A DNA stretch of 64,000 nucleotides, from assembly GCF_030954495.1 (NCBI RefSeq), contig NZ_JAVHUW010000048.1, positions 120,490 to 184,489 on the forward strand, in the 5' to 3' direction. Numbering within the stretch: position 1 is the stretch's first letter; every line of letters begins with the position of its first letter. The translations under genes were made by a program, and so were the position numbers. Below are positions 1 to 8,192 of the stretch, piece after piece. This DNA comes from Candidatus Desulfosporosinus nitrosoreducens (GTDB lineage Bacteria; Bacillota; Desulfitobacteriia; Desulfitobacteriales; Desulfitobacteriaceae). The notes under the pieces are model-generated. The model had not been told where the DNA came from and did not search any database. It worked only from the letters and a program-made list of their open reading frames with translations.

Positions 1-2
1 CA

Positions 3-683
3 CCCGAACAAAAAACTATTTTGGTCACTTTACTTCTAATGGCTAATCATCAAGAAAAAGAATGGGAATGGAAAGGGAAAAAATTCAAGGCTAAACCTGG
101 TCAATTTGTTACAAGTCTTGAAAAAATCCAACTGAAAACAGGTAAGGGTGTCACTTTGCAAAATGTTAGGACTGCGTTAAAAAGATTTGAAAAATACGAA
201 TTTCTAACAGACGAATCAACAAAGACAGGAAGGCTTGTAACTATAGTAAATTGGGAGCTTTACCAAGTTAAGAAGCTACGATCTAACAAAGATCCTAACA
301 GTTGCTTAACAGACGACCAACAGACAACTAACAGTCAGCTAACACCTAACAATAATGATAATAATGTAAAGAATGATAAGAAGGTAATAAGTAATATATT
401 TAGCCCACCCACCATTGAAGAAGTACAAGCCTATTGCCTAGAAAGAAACAACAATGTTGATGCTGACAAATGGCACAACTTTTATTCATCGAAAGGCTGG
501 ATGGTTGGCAAGAACAAAATGAAAGATTGGAAGGCAGCAGTTAGGACTTGGGAAAATAAAGACAAGCAAAAAGGAAATTCATCTCGTAAAGGAGTGACCA
601 AACCTGGACAGCATCAAGGCAATACTGACCGACTCGAAAATGATCCCTACAAACACCTCTTCAATCGCGGAGAACAAGAATAA
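3..683 (+). CDS. Phage replication initiator, DnaD-like (5' partial)
   Basis: The reading frame is already open at the left edge, so the true start lies outside the window. The visible N-terminal part (VTLLLMANH, then the pattern GQFVTS..KI......T.QNVRTAL) is the winged-helix region typical of phage replisome organisers. A polar low-complexity linker rich in Asn follows, and then a C-terminal DnaD-like segment (YCLER...VDADKWHNFYSSKGW). Proteins of this kind bind the phage origin and recruit the helicase loader. The next gene is a DnaC-like loader whose start overlaps this gene by 44 nt, which supports the role. Family assignment is firm; the origin itself is not identified. Confidence 0.85.
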   Translation, partial: PEQKTILVTLLLMANHQEKEWEWKGKKFKAKPGQFVTSLEKIQLKTGKGVTLQNVRTALKRFEKYEFLTDESTKTGRLVTIVNWELYQVKKLRSNKDPNSCLTDDQQTTNSQLTPNNNDNNVKNDKKVISNIFSPPTIEEVQAYCLERNNNVDADKWHNFYSSKGWMVGKNKMKDWKAAVRTWENKDKQKGNSSRKGVTKPGQHQGNTDRLENDPYKHLFNRGEQE

Positions 684-1431
684 ATTCGGACTATTCCACA
701 CTGGATACCGTCTTTCCCCAAAAGAACAAACCTACGAATGCGGAATATGTCGCGACCAAGAAATTATCCAAATAGGCACAGACCAATTCGAACAGCCAAT
801 TTTCGGAGAGTGCAACTGTAAGGCAAAGAAAAACGCAGCAAGGCGGTTAAAATCCTCTGGCCTAACAGAAGTTCAACTGGATTACAAACTCACGGATTAC
901 AAAGTCAACTCGAATAACAAAACTATGTTCGATGGCGTAAAGCGATACTTAAAAGTATGGCCAGACTTAATTAACTCAAACTCTCAGGCAAAAGGATTCT
1001 GCTTGGTGGGAACGCCAGGAGTTGGCAAAACCATGTTAAGTTGCATCATTGCCAAAGACATGATTGTCAAGAACATTGCTGTAGTATTTGTCCCATCAAC
1101 TGACCTAATAGCCGAATTAAAGCAGGCACAGTTCGAAAAAGACAGAGACAACATAGAGGCCAAAATTGATGCACTGGCTAAAGCTCCAGCCTTAATTTTA
1201 GACGACATTGGCAAGGAAAAGATCACGGAATGGGTACAAGCCATGTACTATCGACTGATTGACCTTAGATATCGCAATAATCTCTTAACCGGATTTAGCT
1301 CAAATTATTATCCTAAAGAACTTGAAGATATGCTTGGAGATTATGGAGGCCCTACAATGTCGCGGCTACTAGGAATGAGCAAAAATTTTATTTTGAACTG
1401 TGATGACTTCGATCATCGAATTGAAGAGTGA
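640..1431 (+). CDS. DnaC-like helicase loader ATPase
   Basis: 263 aa. An N-terminal cysteine cluster (CGIC, then CNC) precedes an AAA+ core with Walker A GTPGVGKT near residue 124, Walker B LILDDIG near residue 186, and a C-terminal SRLLGM segment carrying the likely arginine finger. This is the architecture of DnaC/DnaI-type loaders, which place the replicative helicase on origin DNA. The start overlaps the upstream initiator gene, suggesting translational coupling; I see no strong Shine-Dalgarno at this ATG. Length is normal for the family. The host helicase is the presumed partner, because no phage helicase is visible in the window. Confidence 0.9.
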   Translation: MIPTNTSSIAENKNKFGLFHTGYRLSPKEQTYECGICRDQEIIQIGTDQFEQPIFGECNCKAKKNAARRLKSSGLTEVQLDYKLTDYKVNSNNKTMFDGVKRYLKVWPDLINSNSQAKGFCLVGTPGVGKTMLSCIIAKDMIVKNIAVVFVPSTDLIAELKQAQFEKDRDNIEAKIDALAKAPALILDDIGKEKITEWVQAMYYRLIDLRYRNNLLTGFSSNYYPKELEDMLGDYGGPTMSRLLGMSKNFILNCDDFDHRIEE

Positions 1432-1488
1432 GGAAGACAAGCTAATGAGCAACTCTTGACGCTTAGTGAAAAAGGAGGCAAAAGAGAA

Positions 1489-1995
1489 GTGAGTTTTACT
1501 TACTACATCACACCCCAACAATACGCTGAAGCAAATAAGAATGGTGTTAGCCCAAAAACTCTAGAACAACGGGTTAGAGGCAGGGCCTGGCCAATTGAAA
1601 AAGCAATTGCAACTCCACCACGCATACGAAAATCGTTTGGGAAATGGACCAAAATAGCGAATGAAAACGGAATTAAATCAGGAACATTTCGGCGAAGAGT
1701 AAATGTTTATGGCTGGGACCTTGAGCGAGCAGCAACTCAGCCCCTATTTGATGCCAGTAAACACATGAAAAAGGTTAGCGAGGGAAATAGAGTTTATCCA
1801 AAGCACGTAATTGAATTAGCAGAGAAAAACGGAATAAGTTACTCAACCTTTTTAAGTAGAACCAGCCGAGGTTGGAGTGTGGAAGAAGCAAGTACTAGGC
1901 GGATTATGACCTTTACAAAATCGGGGCAAGTCGGCAAGAACGCCTCGTATTGGAGCAAAGATAAAGAAATTACAAAGGCGGCTAAATGCTCTTAA
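1489..1995 (+). CDS. Phage protein with three HTH-like repeats
   Basis: I chose the GTG at 1489 because AAAGGAGG at 1471-1478 sits just upstream; an in-frame start at 1456 has no such site. The protein (168 aa) contains three imperfect repeats, each with a helix-turn-helix-like stretch and ending in a Trp-containing motif (RAWPIEKAIATPP, YGWDLERAATQP, RGWSVEEASTRR). The repeats suggest a small DNA-binding protein encoded with the replication genes. No enzyme motif is visible, and the exact function is unknown. Its last codons overlap the next gene by 10 nt. Confidence 0.7.
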   Translation: MSFTYYITPQQYAEANKNGVSPKTLEQRVRGRAWPIEKAIATPPRIRKSFGKWTKIANENGIKSGTFRRRVNVYGWDLERAATQPLFDASKHMKKVSEGNRVYPKHVIELAEKNGISYSTFLSRTSRGWSVEEASTRRIMTFTKSGQVGKNASYWSKDKEITKAAKCS

Positions 1996-2792
1996 CTGCA
2001 ATTCTTTCGACGCACCTTGTTGTGCAGACATTTACAGCTACAGCATACAGCCTAAATGGTCCCACAAGACACGGGGAACCTGCAGGTATAGGTATAGTAG
2101 CCGTAGACCCCAAGGTAATCCCTTTGGGTACAAAAATAAACATTGAGGGTTTGGGAGAATTCGTAGCCTTGGATACCGGAAGGCTCATTAAGGGCCACCG
2201 AATTGATATCTGGATGCCGACCAAAGAAGAATGTCTTGAGTTTGGCAAAAAGAAAGTAGAGGTTACCATACTACCCAACACTAAACCTCCTCCATCCCGT
2301 GGCGCCAAATTAAACGAGAGGGGGACAAGCAGTGGCAGAGACTTGGGCGGACAAAATGAGAACTTACGAACAAGAAGTATCAGCGATTCAAATTCCACCG
2401 GAGCCCGACAAAACGGATATCACGAGATTAGAGAGTTTGATCGACACATTATATGCAAAGGCCAGATTCGACCTCTCAAGAGCCAAAACTACGTTCGAGC
2501 GCATGACCCGTTTGTGGAAGGATACCAAGACCGAATCTTACCTCATCGTAAAAGAAGGTACCCAAAAGGAGAGAGAGGCTTTATCTATCCAGTTTGCGAG
2601 AAAGCGAAAGGTCGAAGGGTCAGAATTAACCATCGAGAACGCCTTAAACATAGCCGAGGAAAGATATTTTTACATGGAGGCAGTCGTGGACATTTTGAGA
2701 GGCAAGCACAATTCTCTAGTGATAGCTCTGGGGTGTGCGAAGCTGGAGAAGGATTTGACGAGATAGAAGGGAGAAGCTGTTATGAATGCTAA
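1986..2792 (+). CDS. 3D-domain protein with out-of-place C-terminal extension
   Basis: Residues 1-100 form a 3D domain (three conserved Asp: VAVDP, ALDTG, RIDIW) of the double-psi beta-barrel fold found in lytic transglycosylase-like and Rpf/YabE-type proteins. After about residue 100 the frame stays open for another 460 nt, but that part is Arg/Gly-rich and unlike a folded protein. It completely overlaps the next gene, which looks genuinely coding in a different frame. Known 3D-domain phage proteins end shortly after this domain. I therefore think the real or ancestral product is about 105 aa and that the extension is read-through after loss of a stop or after a frameshift. Confidence 0.6.
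   Translation: MLLTAILSTHLVVQTFTATAYSLNGPTRHGEPAGIGIVAVDPKVIPLGTKINIEGLGEFVALDTGRLIKGHRIDIWMPTKEECLEFGKKKVEVTILPNTKPPPSRGAKLNERGTSSGRDLGGQNENLRTRSISDSNSTGARQNGYHEIREFDRHIICKGQIRPLKSQNYVRAHDPFVEGYQDRILPHRKRRYPKGERGFIYPVCEKAKGRRVRINHRERLKHSRGKIFLHGGSRGHFERQAQFSSDSSGVCEAGEGFDEIEGRSCYEC
2332..2766 (+). CDS. Hypothetical phage protein, helical, in recombination cluster
   Basis: 144 aa, starting at a GTG preceded by GAGAGGGGG (2316-2324). The composition is rich in Lys, Glu and Ala, with long predicted helices and possible coiled coil; no catalytic motif is recognised. It lies inside the 3' part of the 3D-domain ORF but in another frame. Of the two frames this one has the normal, ordered amino-acid composition, so I take it as the expressed gene. 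It is followed at once by an AAA+ ATPase and ssb, so a role in phage DNA replication or recombination is likely by context only. Confidence 0.65.
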   Translation: MAETWADKMRTYEQEVSAIQIPPEPDKTDITRLESLIDTLYAKARFDLSRAKTTFERMTRLWKDTKTESYLIVKEGTQKEREALSIQFARKRKVEGSELTIENALNIAEERYFYMEAVVDILRGKHNSLVIALGCAKLEKDLTR

Positions 2793-3696
2793 TTTAGAAG
2801 GACTCATTAGGTCTGTGGCAGATAACGACATTCAAAAGGCTAAACAATATATAAGGATTATTATCGACGAGGATAAAACCCAAAAGAATCAATATTTTTG
2901 TAGGGCCATAAGAAATAAGCTCCAAGTATCGTCTCAAAATCTTATTGAACTACCGCAGGATATAAAAGGAATTCTTCTCATGGAAGATGTTTCAATTTCC
3001 TTTAATGAAAACAGATATTACCTATCCGAGAGAGAAGAGGCAATCGCAAACGAAGTCTTGGGAATGTATGAAACAAGCAAAAAACTTTCTGAAATGGGTA
3101 TTCAGTACCTAAACTCTTTGATGCTCTACGGGGAAAGTGGAACCGGCAAAACACTCTTCGGGAAGTATCTAGCCTATAAACTTGAACTTCCATTTGCCTA
3201 TATGAATTTTTCAAATGCTATTAATCAGTACTTGGGAGGTACCGGGAAAAACATCAGTAAAGCCTTTGAATTTATCGAAAAACAAAAGTGTGTCTTTATG
3301 CTTGACGAGGTTGACACAATTGGCATGAAAAGAGGCAAAGAAGATGTTGGAGAAATGGCGAGGATTGTAATAGGGCTTATGCAGGCTTTGGATTGCGTAA
3401 AAAATGACACAGTCATTGTAGGAGCAACTAATCGCCTAGATATGATCGACCTTGCACTGAGAAGACGTTTTTCCCTAGCTCATGAGGTAAAACGTTTATC
3501 CAAAGAAGAAATGTATTTGATGATCACACGATTTCTGAATGATGTATCAATCAAATACAGTGAGGAAGATATCAAAAAGTATTGCGAATACCCAAATACT
3601 CAAGCAATAACTCTCAATGATGTTGTAAGAGCGATAGTAAAGTCAATTAGAACCAATTCGGACTTTACCTTGACGGGAGGAAAAGAAATTGCTTAA
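2782..3696 (+). CDS. AAA+ ATPase
   Basis: 304 aa. An N-terminal helical region of about 90 residues leads into a classical AAA core: Walker A GESGTGKT near residue 117, Walker B FMLDEVD near 171, sensor-1 GATNR, and an arginine-rich segment (RRRFS) placed where the arginine finger lies in FtsH/Cdc48-like ATPases. It probably remodels protein complexes during phage replication. The gene overlaps ssb by 8 nt and sits in the replication operon. Substrate is unknown. Lack of a peptidase domain excludes a full FtsH. Confidence 0.85.
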   Translation: MNANLEGLIRSVADNDIQKAKQYIRIIIDEDKTQKNQYFCRAIRNKLQVSSQNLIELPQDIKGILLMEDVSISFNENRYYLSEREEAIANEVLGMYETSKKLSEMGIQYLNSLMLYGESGTGKTLFGKYLAYKLELPFAYMNFSNAINQYLGGTGKNISKAFEFIEKQKCVFMLDEVDTIGMKRGKEDVGEMARIVIGLMQALDCVKNDTVIVGATNRLDMIDLALRRRFSLAHEVKRLSKEEMYLMITRFLNDVSIKYSEEDIKKYCEYPNTQAITLNDVVRAIVKSIRTNSDFTLTGGKEIA

Positions 3697-4078
3697 CAGA
3701 GTCATATTGATTGGCCGTCTTACGAAAGATCCTGAATTACGATATACGCCAACCGGAGTTGCTGTAACAAATTTTACTCTGGCTATTGATCGGAACTTTA
3801 AGAATGCCCAAGGAGAGCGCGAAACTGATTTTATACCTTGCATTGCTTACCGGCAGACCGCCGAATTTACAGCAAACTATTTAGCTAAAGGGAAAATGGC
3901 AGCTGTTGATGGTAGAATTCAAGTTCGTTCCTATACGGCTCAGGATGGCCAAAAGCGCTGGGTTACTGAGATCATTGCGGAACATGTTCATTTGTTGAGT
4001 CCGAAGGATAGCGGAGGGCAAAATGGAGAGCATTCTTTTGGTCATGAAGTTAATTTGGATGATGACATTCCGTTCTGA
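3689..4078 (+). CDS. ssb: Single-stranded DNA-binding protein
   Basis: 129 aa, TTG start with GGGAGG upstream. The sequence follows bacterial SSB closely: N-terminal [19 protein letters not shown], an OB fold, then a short linker and the acidic tip DDDIPF used to recruit replication and repair proteins. It would coat single-stranded DNA during phage replication. The linker is shorter than in host SSB, as is usual in phage copies. It overlaps the AAA+ gene, so the two are probably translated together. Confidence 0.97.
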   Translation: MLNRVILIGRLTKDPELRYTPTGVAVTNFTLAIDRNFKNAQGERETDFIPCIAYRQTAEFTANYLAKGKMAAVDGRIQVRSYTAQDGQKRWVTEIIAEHVHLLSPKDSGGQNGEHSFGHEVNLDDDIPF

Positions 4079-4098
4079 CCCAGTGAAAGGACTGAGAT

Positions 4099-4941
4099 AT
4101 GAGTAACTATTATTGGATTAGAGTCTTTGATTACATTCATAACCGTGATTCAAATTATGAAAGCGAATCTTATGGCAAAGGTGTAATGCTTGATGAATTC
4201 TATCTGAAAGACGTTATTGGTGGTAGAGATGCAGTAAAACAATTTGTGAAAGAACGATATAGCGGTCAATCATCAGCATCTATTTCCTTTGCTAAACCAA
4301 GGAACAAAAATGGTATGTATGCAATCGTTATGGAAAGTAATCAGTTTTTCTATGATCGGTTTTACACCGTCTTAGATACCTTTTGCTTTTGGCATAACTG
4401 CCATAAACCGATTAAAGGAAAGATATCTGAGTTTCCAAAATCCTACATTGGTGAAGAAGATAGTCAGGATAAATTTGTTCATTTCTGTTCCTATGAATGC
4501 AAACAGCATTTTGACAATAGTGTGAACCCTTGGAATGAAGGTGAATTTCAAGAAAAAGAAGAGGGCGAAAACGGAAATATTTACGGATACATCTATCTCA
4601 TATATAACCGTGCAGAAGATACTTACTACATTGGTCAAACACGTTTTATGCCGTTCTTTAGATGGCAAGAGCATGTTAAGTGCGGAGGAAAAGGCGATAT
4701 TAAGGATTTAACTTTTAGCGTTTTAACTGAAGTAAGCCGCAACAAGAACCTTAATGAAATATCTAATCAAGAATATCTAAACAGCATTGAGGCGTGGTGG
4801 ATTGCCAAGTTTAAGGAAGAAGGCAATAAAGTCTTTAATATTGCGAACCCAAAAATAACAATTGAGTATTTGAAAAAGAGATTTGACGAGATGGTAAGCA
4901 AAAATAGGCAATTATCCCTTAGTACGGACGAAGATCGATGA
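4099..4941 (+). CDS. GIY-YIG nuclease-domain protein with Cys-rich middle
   Basis: 280 aa. The C-terminal half carries a GIY-YIG signature: GYIYLIY near residue 161, YYIGQT near 176, an Arg in RWQEH, and a downstream Glu in the SIEAWW helix. The middle of the protein has paired cysteines (CFWHNC, then CSYEC) that could bind zinc. The N-terminal third is unassigned. Stand-alone GIY-YIG proteins in phages are often homing endonucleases or repair enzymes. The Cys cluster and the non-free-standing location in the operon make a structure-specific phage nuclease plausible. Catalytic residues look present. Confidence 0.75.
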   Translation: MSNYYWIRVFDYIHNRDSNYESESYGKGVMLDEFYLKDVIGGRDAVKQFVKERYSGQSSASISFAKPRNKNGMYAIVMESNQFFYDRFYTVLDTFCFWHNCHKPIKGKISEFPKSYIGEEDSQDKFVHFCSYECKQHFDNSVNPWNEGEFQEKEEGENGNIYGYIYLIYNRAEDTYYIGQTRFMPFFRWQEHVKCGGKGDIKDLTFSVLTEVSRNKNLNEISNQEYLNSIEAWWIAKFKEEGNKVFNIANPKITIEYLKKRFDEMVSKNRQLSLSTDEDR

Positions 4942-5021
4942 AATACTTTATAGCATGGTTAGTTTTTATGTTCTTTTTCTTAGCCTTCAATTATGGGGCA
5001 CATAGAGGGGAGAGAGATTGA
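4938..5021 (+). CDS. 27-aa single-pass membrane microprotein
   Basis: The ATG at 4938 opens a 27-codon frame with one strongly hydrophobic segment (FIAWLVFMFFFLAF) and a short polar tail ending in RGERD. Its start overlaps the end of the GIY-YIG gene and its TGA overlaps the ATG of the next gene (TGATG), the usual pattern of real genes in this operon. Function unknown; it could be a small inner-membrane protein. Confidence 0.45.
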   Translation: MKYFIAWLVFMFFFLAFNYGAHRGERD

Positions 5022-5419
5022 TGAGTGAAGCTAAATTTACGCCGGGACCGTGGATTCTCGAAGAAACTGACGAAGGGCACAGTATTTTAATGGGAGAAGC
5101 TATTTCAGATCGCAGTCAATTTCCTTCGCATTGTGAGATTAATTATGAACACGGATGTTTTCTCGATGGCGAAGAAGGCGATGTATTTAGCCCTGAGGTG
5201 ATTAAGCAAGCTGAGGAGGCATTAGCGAATGCGTATTTAATTACAGCTGCCCTCGAAATGTACGAAGCGTTGAAAAAAGCAAATCTCTTTATAACAAACG
5301 GAATTAAGTATGGTTATATTACGATGCCCGACCCAAAATTAGGTGATTCAGCTTCAAAGACTCCTGAAATTATCCGCAAAGCCTTAATCAAAGCGCAAGG
5401 AGGCGAGTTGAGTGAATAG
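5021..5419 (+). CDS. Phage hypothetical protein (FTPGPW family)
   Basis: 132 aa. The N-terminus FTPGPW and the later pattern ANAYLITAALEMYEAL match a common small phage family seen in early or replication operons of many temperate phages; the function of the family is not known. I use the ATG at 5021 rather than the TTG one codon upstream because it overlaps the preceding stop. No membrane segment or catalytic motif is visible. Confidence 0.65.
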   Translation: MSEAKFTPGPWILEETDEGHSILMGEAISDRSQFPSHCEINYEHGCFLDGEEGDVFSPEVIKQAEEALANAYLITAALEMYEALKKANLFITNGIKYGYITMPDPKLGDSASKTPEIIRKALIKAQGGELSE

Positions 5420-5834
5420 ACCTATTAAGTTCAGGGCGTGGGATAAGGCAAACAAATGCATGAAAGTTGTTTCGGAATTAGACTTCCTCTACGAAAAATC
5501 TCAGAAGATAACATGGGGAATGCAAGGGATCACAACGGATGTTTGGCTTAATGGTGAGGATGAGTCTTATATTCCGAGTGATGTTGTTTTGCTTCAGTTT
5601 ACTGGGCTTAAGGACAAGAACGGCAAGGAAATCTATGAGGGAGATATCATTCGATATCAGCGTAGAGGGCAGTGGGGTGAATACGAAGAACGGGAAACTA
5701 CTATCACATGGAAAGAGGATAAAGCGAGCTTTAATCCGTTTTATTATTTTAATCCTTATGATTATGAAACGGATAAAGTTGAAGTTATCGGCAATATCTA
5801 CGAAAATAATTCTCTTCTGGAGGTGCAACCATGA
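5412..5834 (+). CDS. YopX family protein (copy 1)
   Basis: 140 aa, GTG start with AAGGAGG upstream. It shows the YopX pattern: IKFRAWDK at the N-terminus, LLQFTGLKDKNGKEIYEGDII in two adjoining blocks in the middle, and VIGNIYEN near the end. YopX proteins are common in Firmicute phages and adopt a beta-barrel fold; their role is unknown. It overlaps the FTPGPW gene by 8 nt and is followed directly by a second YopX gene, an arrangement consistent with tandem duplication. Confidence 0.9.
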   Translation: MNRPIKFRAWDKANKCMKVVSELDFLYEKSQKITWGMQGITTDVWLNGEDESYIPSDVVLLQFTGLKDKNGKEIYEGDIIRYQRRGQWGEYEERETTITWKEDKASFNPFYYFNPYDYETDKVEVIGNIYENNSLLEVQP

Positions 5835-6265
5835 GAAAGATTCTGTTTCGTGGAAAAAGTGTAAGAACGGGCGAATGGGTTTATGGATCATTAATAAAAC
5901 TTGGAAAATATGATTCTTCAGATAACGATCAATACGGAATTACAGATAAGGCCATCCCAGTCGGATTCAGTGGAGTAGTTTACAACATGGAAATTAACGA
6001 AGTTATCCCCGAAACAGTCGGGGGATTCTCTGGAAAGCGTGATATCAAGGGAACGGAAGTCTACGAATCTAACATTATCGAATGGGAAAGTGAGCCTATA
6101 ACAAAAACAAAGCGCCATGGGATCGTAAGAATTAGAGATTGCATGTACGTTGTCGAAAATCAAGGGTTTGCTGTATCTCTCATAGCCGTGCTCAGTTGGG
6201 GCGGCGTTGTGATCGGGAACGAATTTGATAACCCTGAACTTGTAGAGAAACAACCATGCTCATAA
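5831..6265 (+). CDS. YopX family protein (copy 2)
   Basis: 144 aa. It starts with ILFRGKS.RTGEWVYGSL and contains DIKGTEVYESNIIEW and VIGNEFDNPEL, the YopX signature. It is a diverged neighbour of the gene just upstream, which it overlaps by 4 nt (ATGA). The function of YopX proteins is not established. The pair probably arose by duplication or by recombination between phages. Confidence 0.85.
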   Translation: MRKILFRGKSVRTGEWVYGSLIKLGKYDSSDNDQYGITDKAIPVGFSGVVYNMEINEVIPETVGGFSGKRDIKGTEVYESNIIEWESEPITKTKRHGIVRIRDCMYVVENQGFAVSLIAVLSWGGVVIGNEFDNPELVEKQPCS

Positions 6266-6621
6266 TAATCCCCGGCCGGCCGGTTCCGGCCGTAAGAATG
6301 ACAGGCCGCGGAAAGTATGTCAAGCCTGAGGCTATTAATTACCTTAACTACAAGCACCAGATCGGATGGTTGGCCCTCAATAAGAGCAAAAAGCCGATTA
6401 TCAAACCGATAGTAGTTAAAGTCAAAGTATATCTCCACGGAAAATCTACGCCAATGGGCAGAGATGGAGATGTCGACAATTATTTAAAAAGTGCTTTGGA
6501 TGGCTGCAATAAAGTTGTTTGGGTCGATGATCGGCAGGTCATGAAAGCCACGGTTGAAAAGGTACCCTGTAGGGCCAAGGAAGAACGGATGGAAATTGAG
6601 ATTTGTGAGATGGAGGAATGA
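6256..6621 (+). CDS. rusA: RusA-family Holliday junction resolvase
   Basis: 121 aa, close to the usual RusA length. It shows IIIPGRPVPAVR at the N-terminus, the metal-binding GDVDNYLKSALDG segment, and W.DD.QV downstream; these Asp residues form the active site of RusA endonucleases. It would resolve branched DNA before packaging. It sits at the end of the replication and recombination operon and overlaps YopX copy 2 by 10 nt. Confidence 0.93.
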   Translation: MLIIIPGRPVPAVRMTGRGKYVKPEAINYLNYKHQIGWLALNKSKKPIIKPIVVKVKVYLHGKSTPMGRDGDVDNYLKSALDGCNKVVWVDDRQVMKATVEKVPCRAKEERMEIEICEMEE

Positions 6622-6627
6622 TGATCC

Positions 6628-7242
6628 ATGAATATTAAAGGATTCGCCAATATGTTGGATGGCAGAGAGATTGAGAGAGAAATTAGCAGTATGGAAGAAC
6701 AACAGGCTAAGGAACTTGGATTCGTAGTTGTCTTTGGATATTCGGATGATAACACAGAATTCAGAGGAGCTATTTACGAAGAGGTTGGTTGCTTTGAGGG
6801 GAAAACAATTTTCCTTGATGAAAAGGGAATCTTCGAGGAATGTGATTGTGAATGCTCTCATTCAGTTTTAGCAAAGGAAAAATGCAAAACAATTAAGGCT
6901 ATATGGAATGACGGTGAGCATGGACCGGCCTGGACTTACGAAACCGATATTCCCTATGAAACATTTGACATCATGGAATACGGAGAAGTTTGGTGTAAAG
7001 GTATCGTATTTGAAATCAAAAACTTGGTCCCATGGGATGGTCCCGCCGAAGTTATGAGCGAAAAAATGAAAGAAGATCTCTTAAAGCTTATAAATTTACT
7101 AAAAATCTTTTGCGATGCCGGGGATGGGAACATCGAAACAGAATTTAAGGCTTTCAGCGAATATGAGGAACCAATTGAAACCATTGAACAGCTCATAGAG
7201 GCAATGGAAGTCGAAATGAGTTATTGGGAGATGGAGGATTAA
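6628..7242 (+). CDS. Conserved phage hypothetical protein, acidic
   Basis: 204 aa, very acidic, with a central Cys cluster (CDCECSH, then a later Cys) and segments such as GFVVVFGYSDDNTEFRGAIY and TYETDIPYETFDIME. I recognise this as a conserved protein of Clostridia phages located near RusA, but no function is known. It may be a DNA-mimic-like or nucleotide-binding protein; both ideas rest only on its charge. No membrane segment. Confidence 0.6.
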   Translation: MNIKGFANMLDGREIEREISSMEEQQAKELGFVVVFGYSDDNTEFRGAIYEEVGCFEGKTIFLDEKGIFEECDCECSHSVLAKEKCKTIKAIWNDGEHGPAWTYETDIPYETFDIMEYGEVWCKGIVFEIKNLVPWDGPAEVMSEKMKEDLLKLINLLKIFCDAGDGNIETEFKAFSEYEEPIETIEQLIEAMEVEMSYWEMED

Positions 7243-7244
7243 CC

Positions 7245-7550
7245 ATGAATAATGAAATTTCATTTCCAAAGTTGAGCGGATTAACCCCAACTATAGAATC
7301 CTGCACTATGAAGGTCCTTGAGGAAGTTGGAGAGCTCATGCAATTAATCGGCAAGGGGCAAAGTAAAAGCGGAGAATCCAGGGAAGTGGTTGACCTTATT
7401 TGGGCTGTAAGAGCTATTGAGGAATCGTTAGACACGGCTCAGTCAGCAATAACGATGGCTTTTACTCTCTGTGATGTATATGAGATTAATCTGGACAAGT
7501 TGATTGATAAGCATGAAAAAAAGCTAAGAGAGAAGGGTTACATGGTATGA
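7245..7550 (+). CDS. MazG-like nucleotide pyrophosphohydrolase
   Basis: 101 aa when started at ATG 7245, which has GGAGG at 7233-7237 (an upstream in-frame start at 7224 lacks a site). It carries the metal-binding pattern of MazG-like all-alpha NTP pyrophosphatases: EEVGE near residue 26 followed by EVVD about 20 residues later. Such phage enzymes trim non-canonical or excess nucleoside triphosphates and may lower alarmone levels during infection. The C-terminal helix matches the length of short MazG domains. Substrate cannot be read from sequence. Confidence 0.7.
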   Translation: MNNEISFPKLSGLTPTIESCTMKVLEEVGELMQLIGKGQSKSGESREVVDLIWAVRAIEESLDTAQSAITMAFTLCDVYEINLDKLIDKHEKKLREKGYMV

Positions 7551-8080
7551 AAGCTATAACGATGTGGCAACCGTGGGCATCATTGTTGGCTTGCGGAGCC
7601 AAAAAGTATGAAACTAGAAGCTGGGCTACTCAATACCGAGGACCGATAGCAATTCATGCAGCAAAAAAAGATCCGCATTCAATTATGGTGTCATTACCGC
7701 ATGACATATCGAAAAGCATTTATGACTGCATATATACACAATTCGGAATTCAGTCGGGCGCATTGAATAAAATGCCCGTTGGATGCATTATTGCCACGGC
7801 AGAATTGGTTAACTGTTGGCGTATCGTATATAACCCTGGAACCGACATAGACAAAGCTAAAACTATTCCCATAGGAGCTGAGCTTGACGTTCCTAAACAT
7901 CATCCTGACTTCCATCGCTACATCGTGCCGACTGCCGAGGAAATGATGTTTGGAGACTGGACACCAGGGCGCTATGCGTGGGAATTTGCTAACATGACTA
8001 TGTTGCCTGAGCCTAAGCCAGCGAAAGGGATGCAAAGGCTATGGAATTGGGAGGTTTCTGAAGATGTGCCAATGCCGTAA
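7547..8080 (+). CDS. ASCH-domain protein
   Basis: 177 aa. It starts with MKAITMWQPWASLLACGAKKYETRSW in effect (conserved QPWASL...G.K.YE.RSW), the hallmark of ASCH/EVE-like PUA-related domains. PVGCIIATAEL and PGRYAWEF follow in the expected order. ASCH domains bind RNA or modified bases, and some are amidohydrolases acting on modified nucleosides. In phages they are common near replication genes. It overlaps the MazG-like gene by 4 nt. Confidence 0.85.
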   Translation: MKAITMWQPWASLLACGAKKYETRSWATQYRGPIAIHAAKKDPHSIMVSLPHDISKSIYDCIYTQFGIQSGALNKMPVGCIIATAELVNCWRIVYNPGTDIDKAKTIPIGAELDVPKHHPDFHRYIVPTAEEMMFGDWTPGRYAWEFANMTMLPEPKPAKGMQRLWNWEVSEDVPMP

Positions 8081-8192
8081 GTGTCAGGGACAAGCCTGTG
8101 TCTGTAAAGATTGCCCCAAAAAGGATAAATGCGGATATGTTCGTTTGGGAGATTGCCGACTAGTTGAGATCGGAGTGATAAAAAATGGCTGA
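8064..8192 (+). CDS. 42-aa cysteine-rich microprotein
   Basis: A 42-codon frame with GGGAGG at 8050-8055 and an ATG at 8064. It contains eight cysteines in 31 residues with spacings CxCxxC, CxC, C, C and C, then ends in VIKNG and overlaps the next gene by 8 nt. The density and spacing suggest zinc binding or a small metallo-protein. It is too short for routine gene callers. Function unknown; I infer it is real from its ribosome binding site, its overlaps and its composition. Confidence 0.55.
   Translation: MCQCRKCQGQACVCKDCPKKDKCGYVRLGDCRLVEIGVIKNG

Noticed and set aside
5539..5913. 124-codon plus-strand frame across both YopX genes
   Set aside because: Shadow of the YopX coding frames, with unlikely composition.
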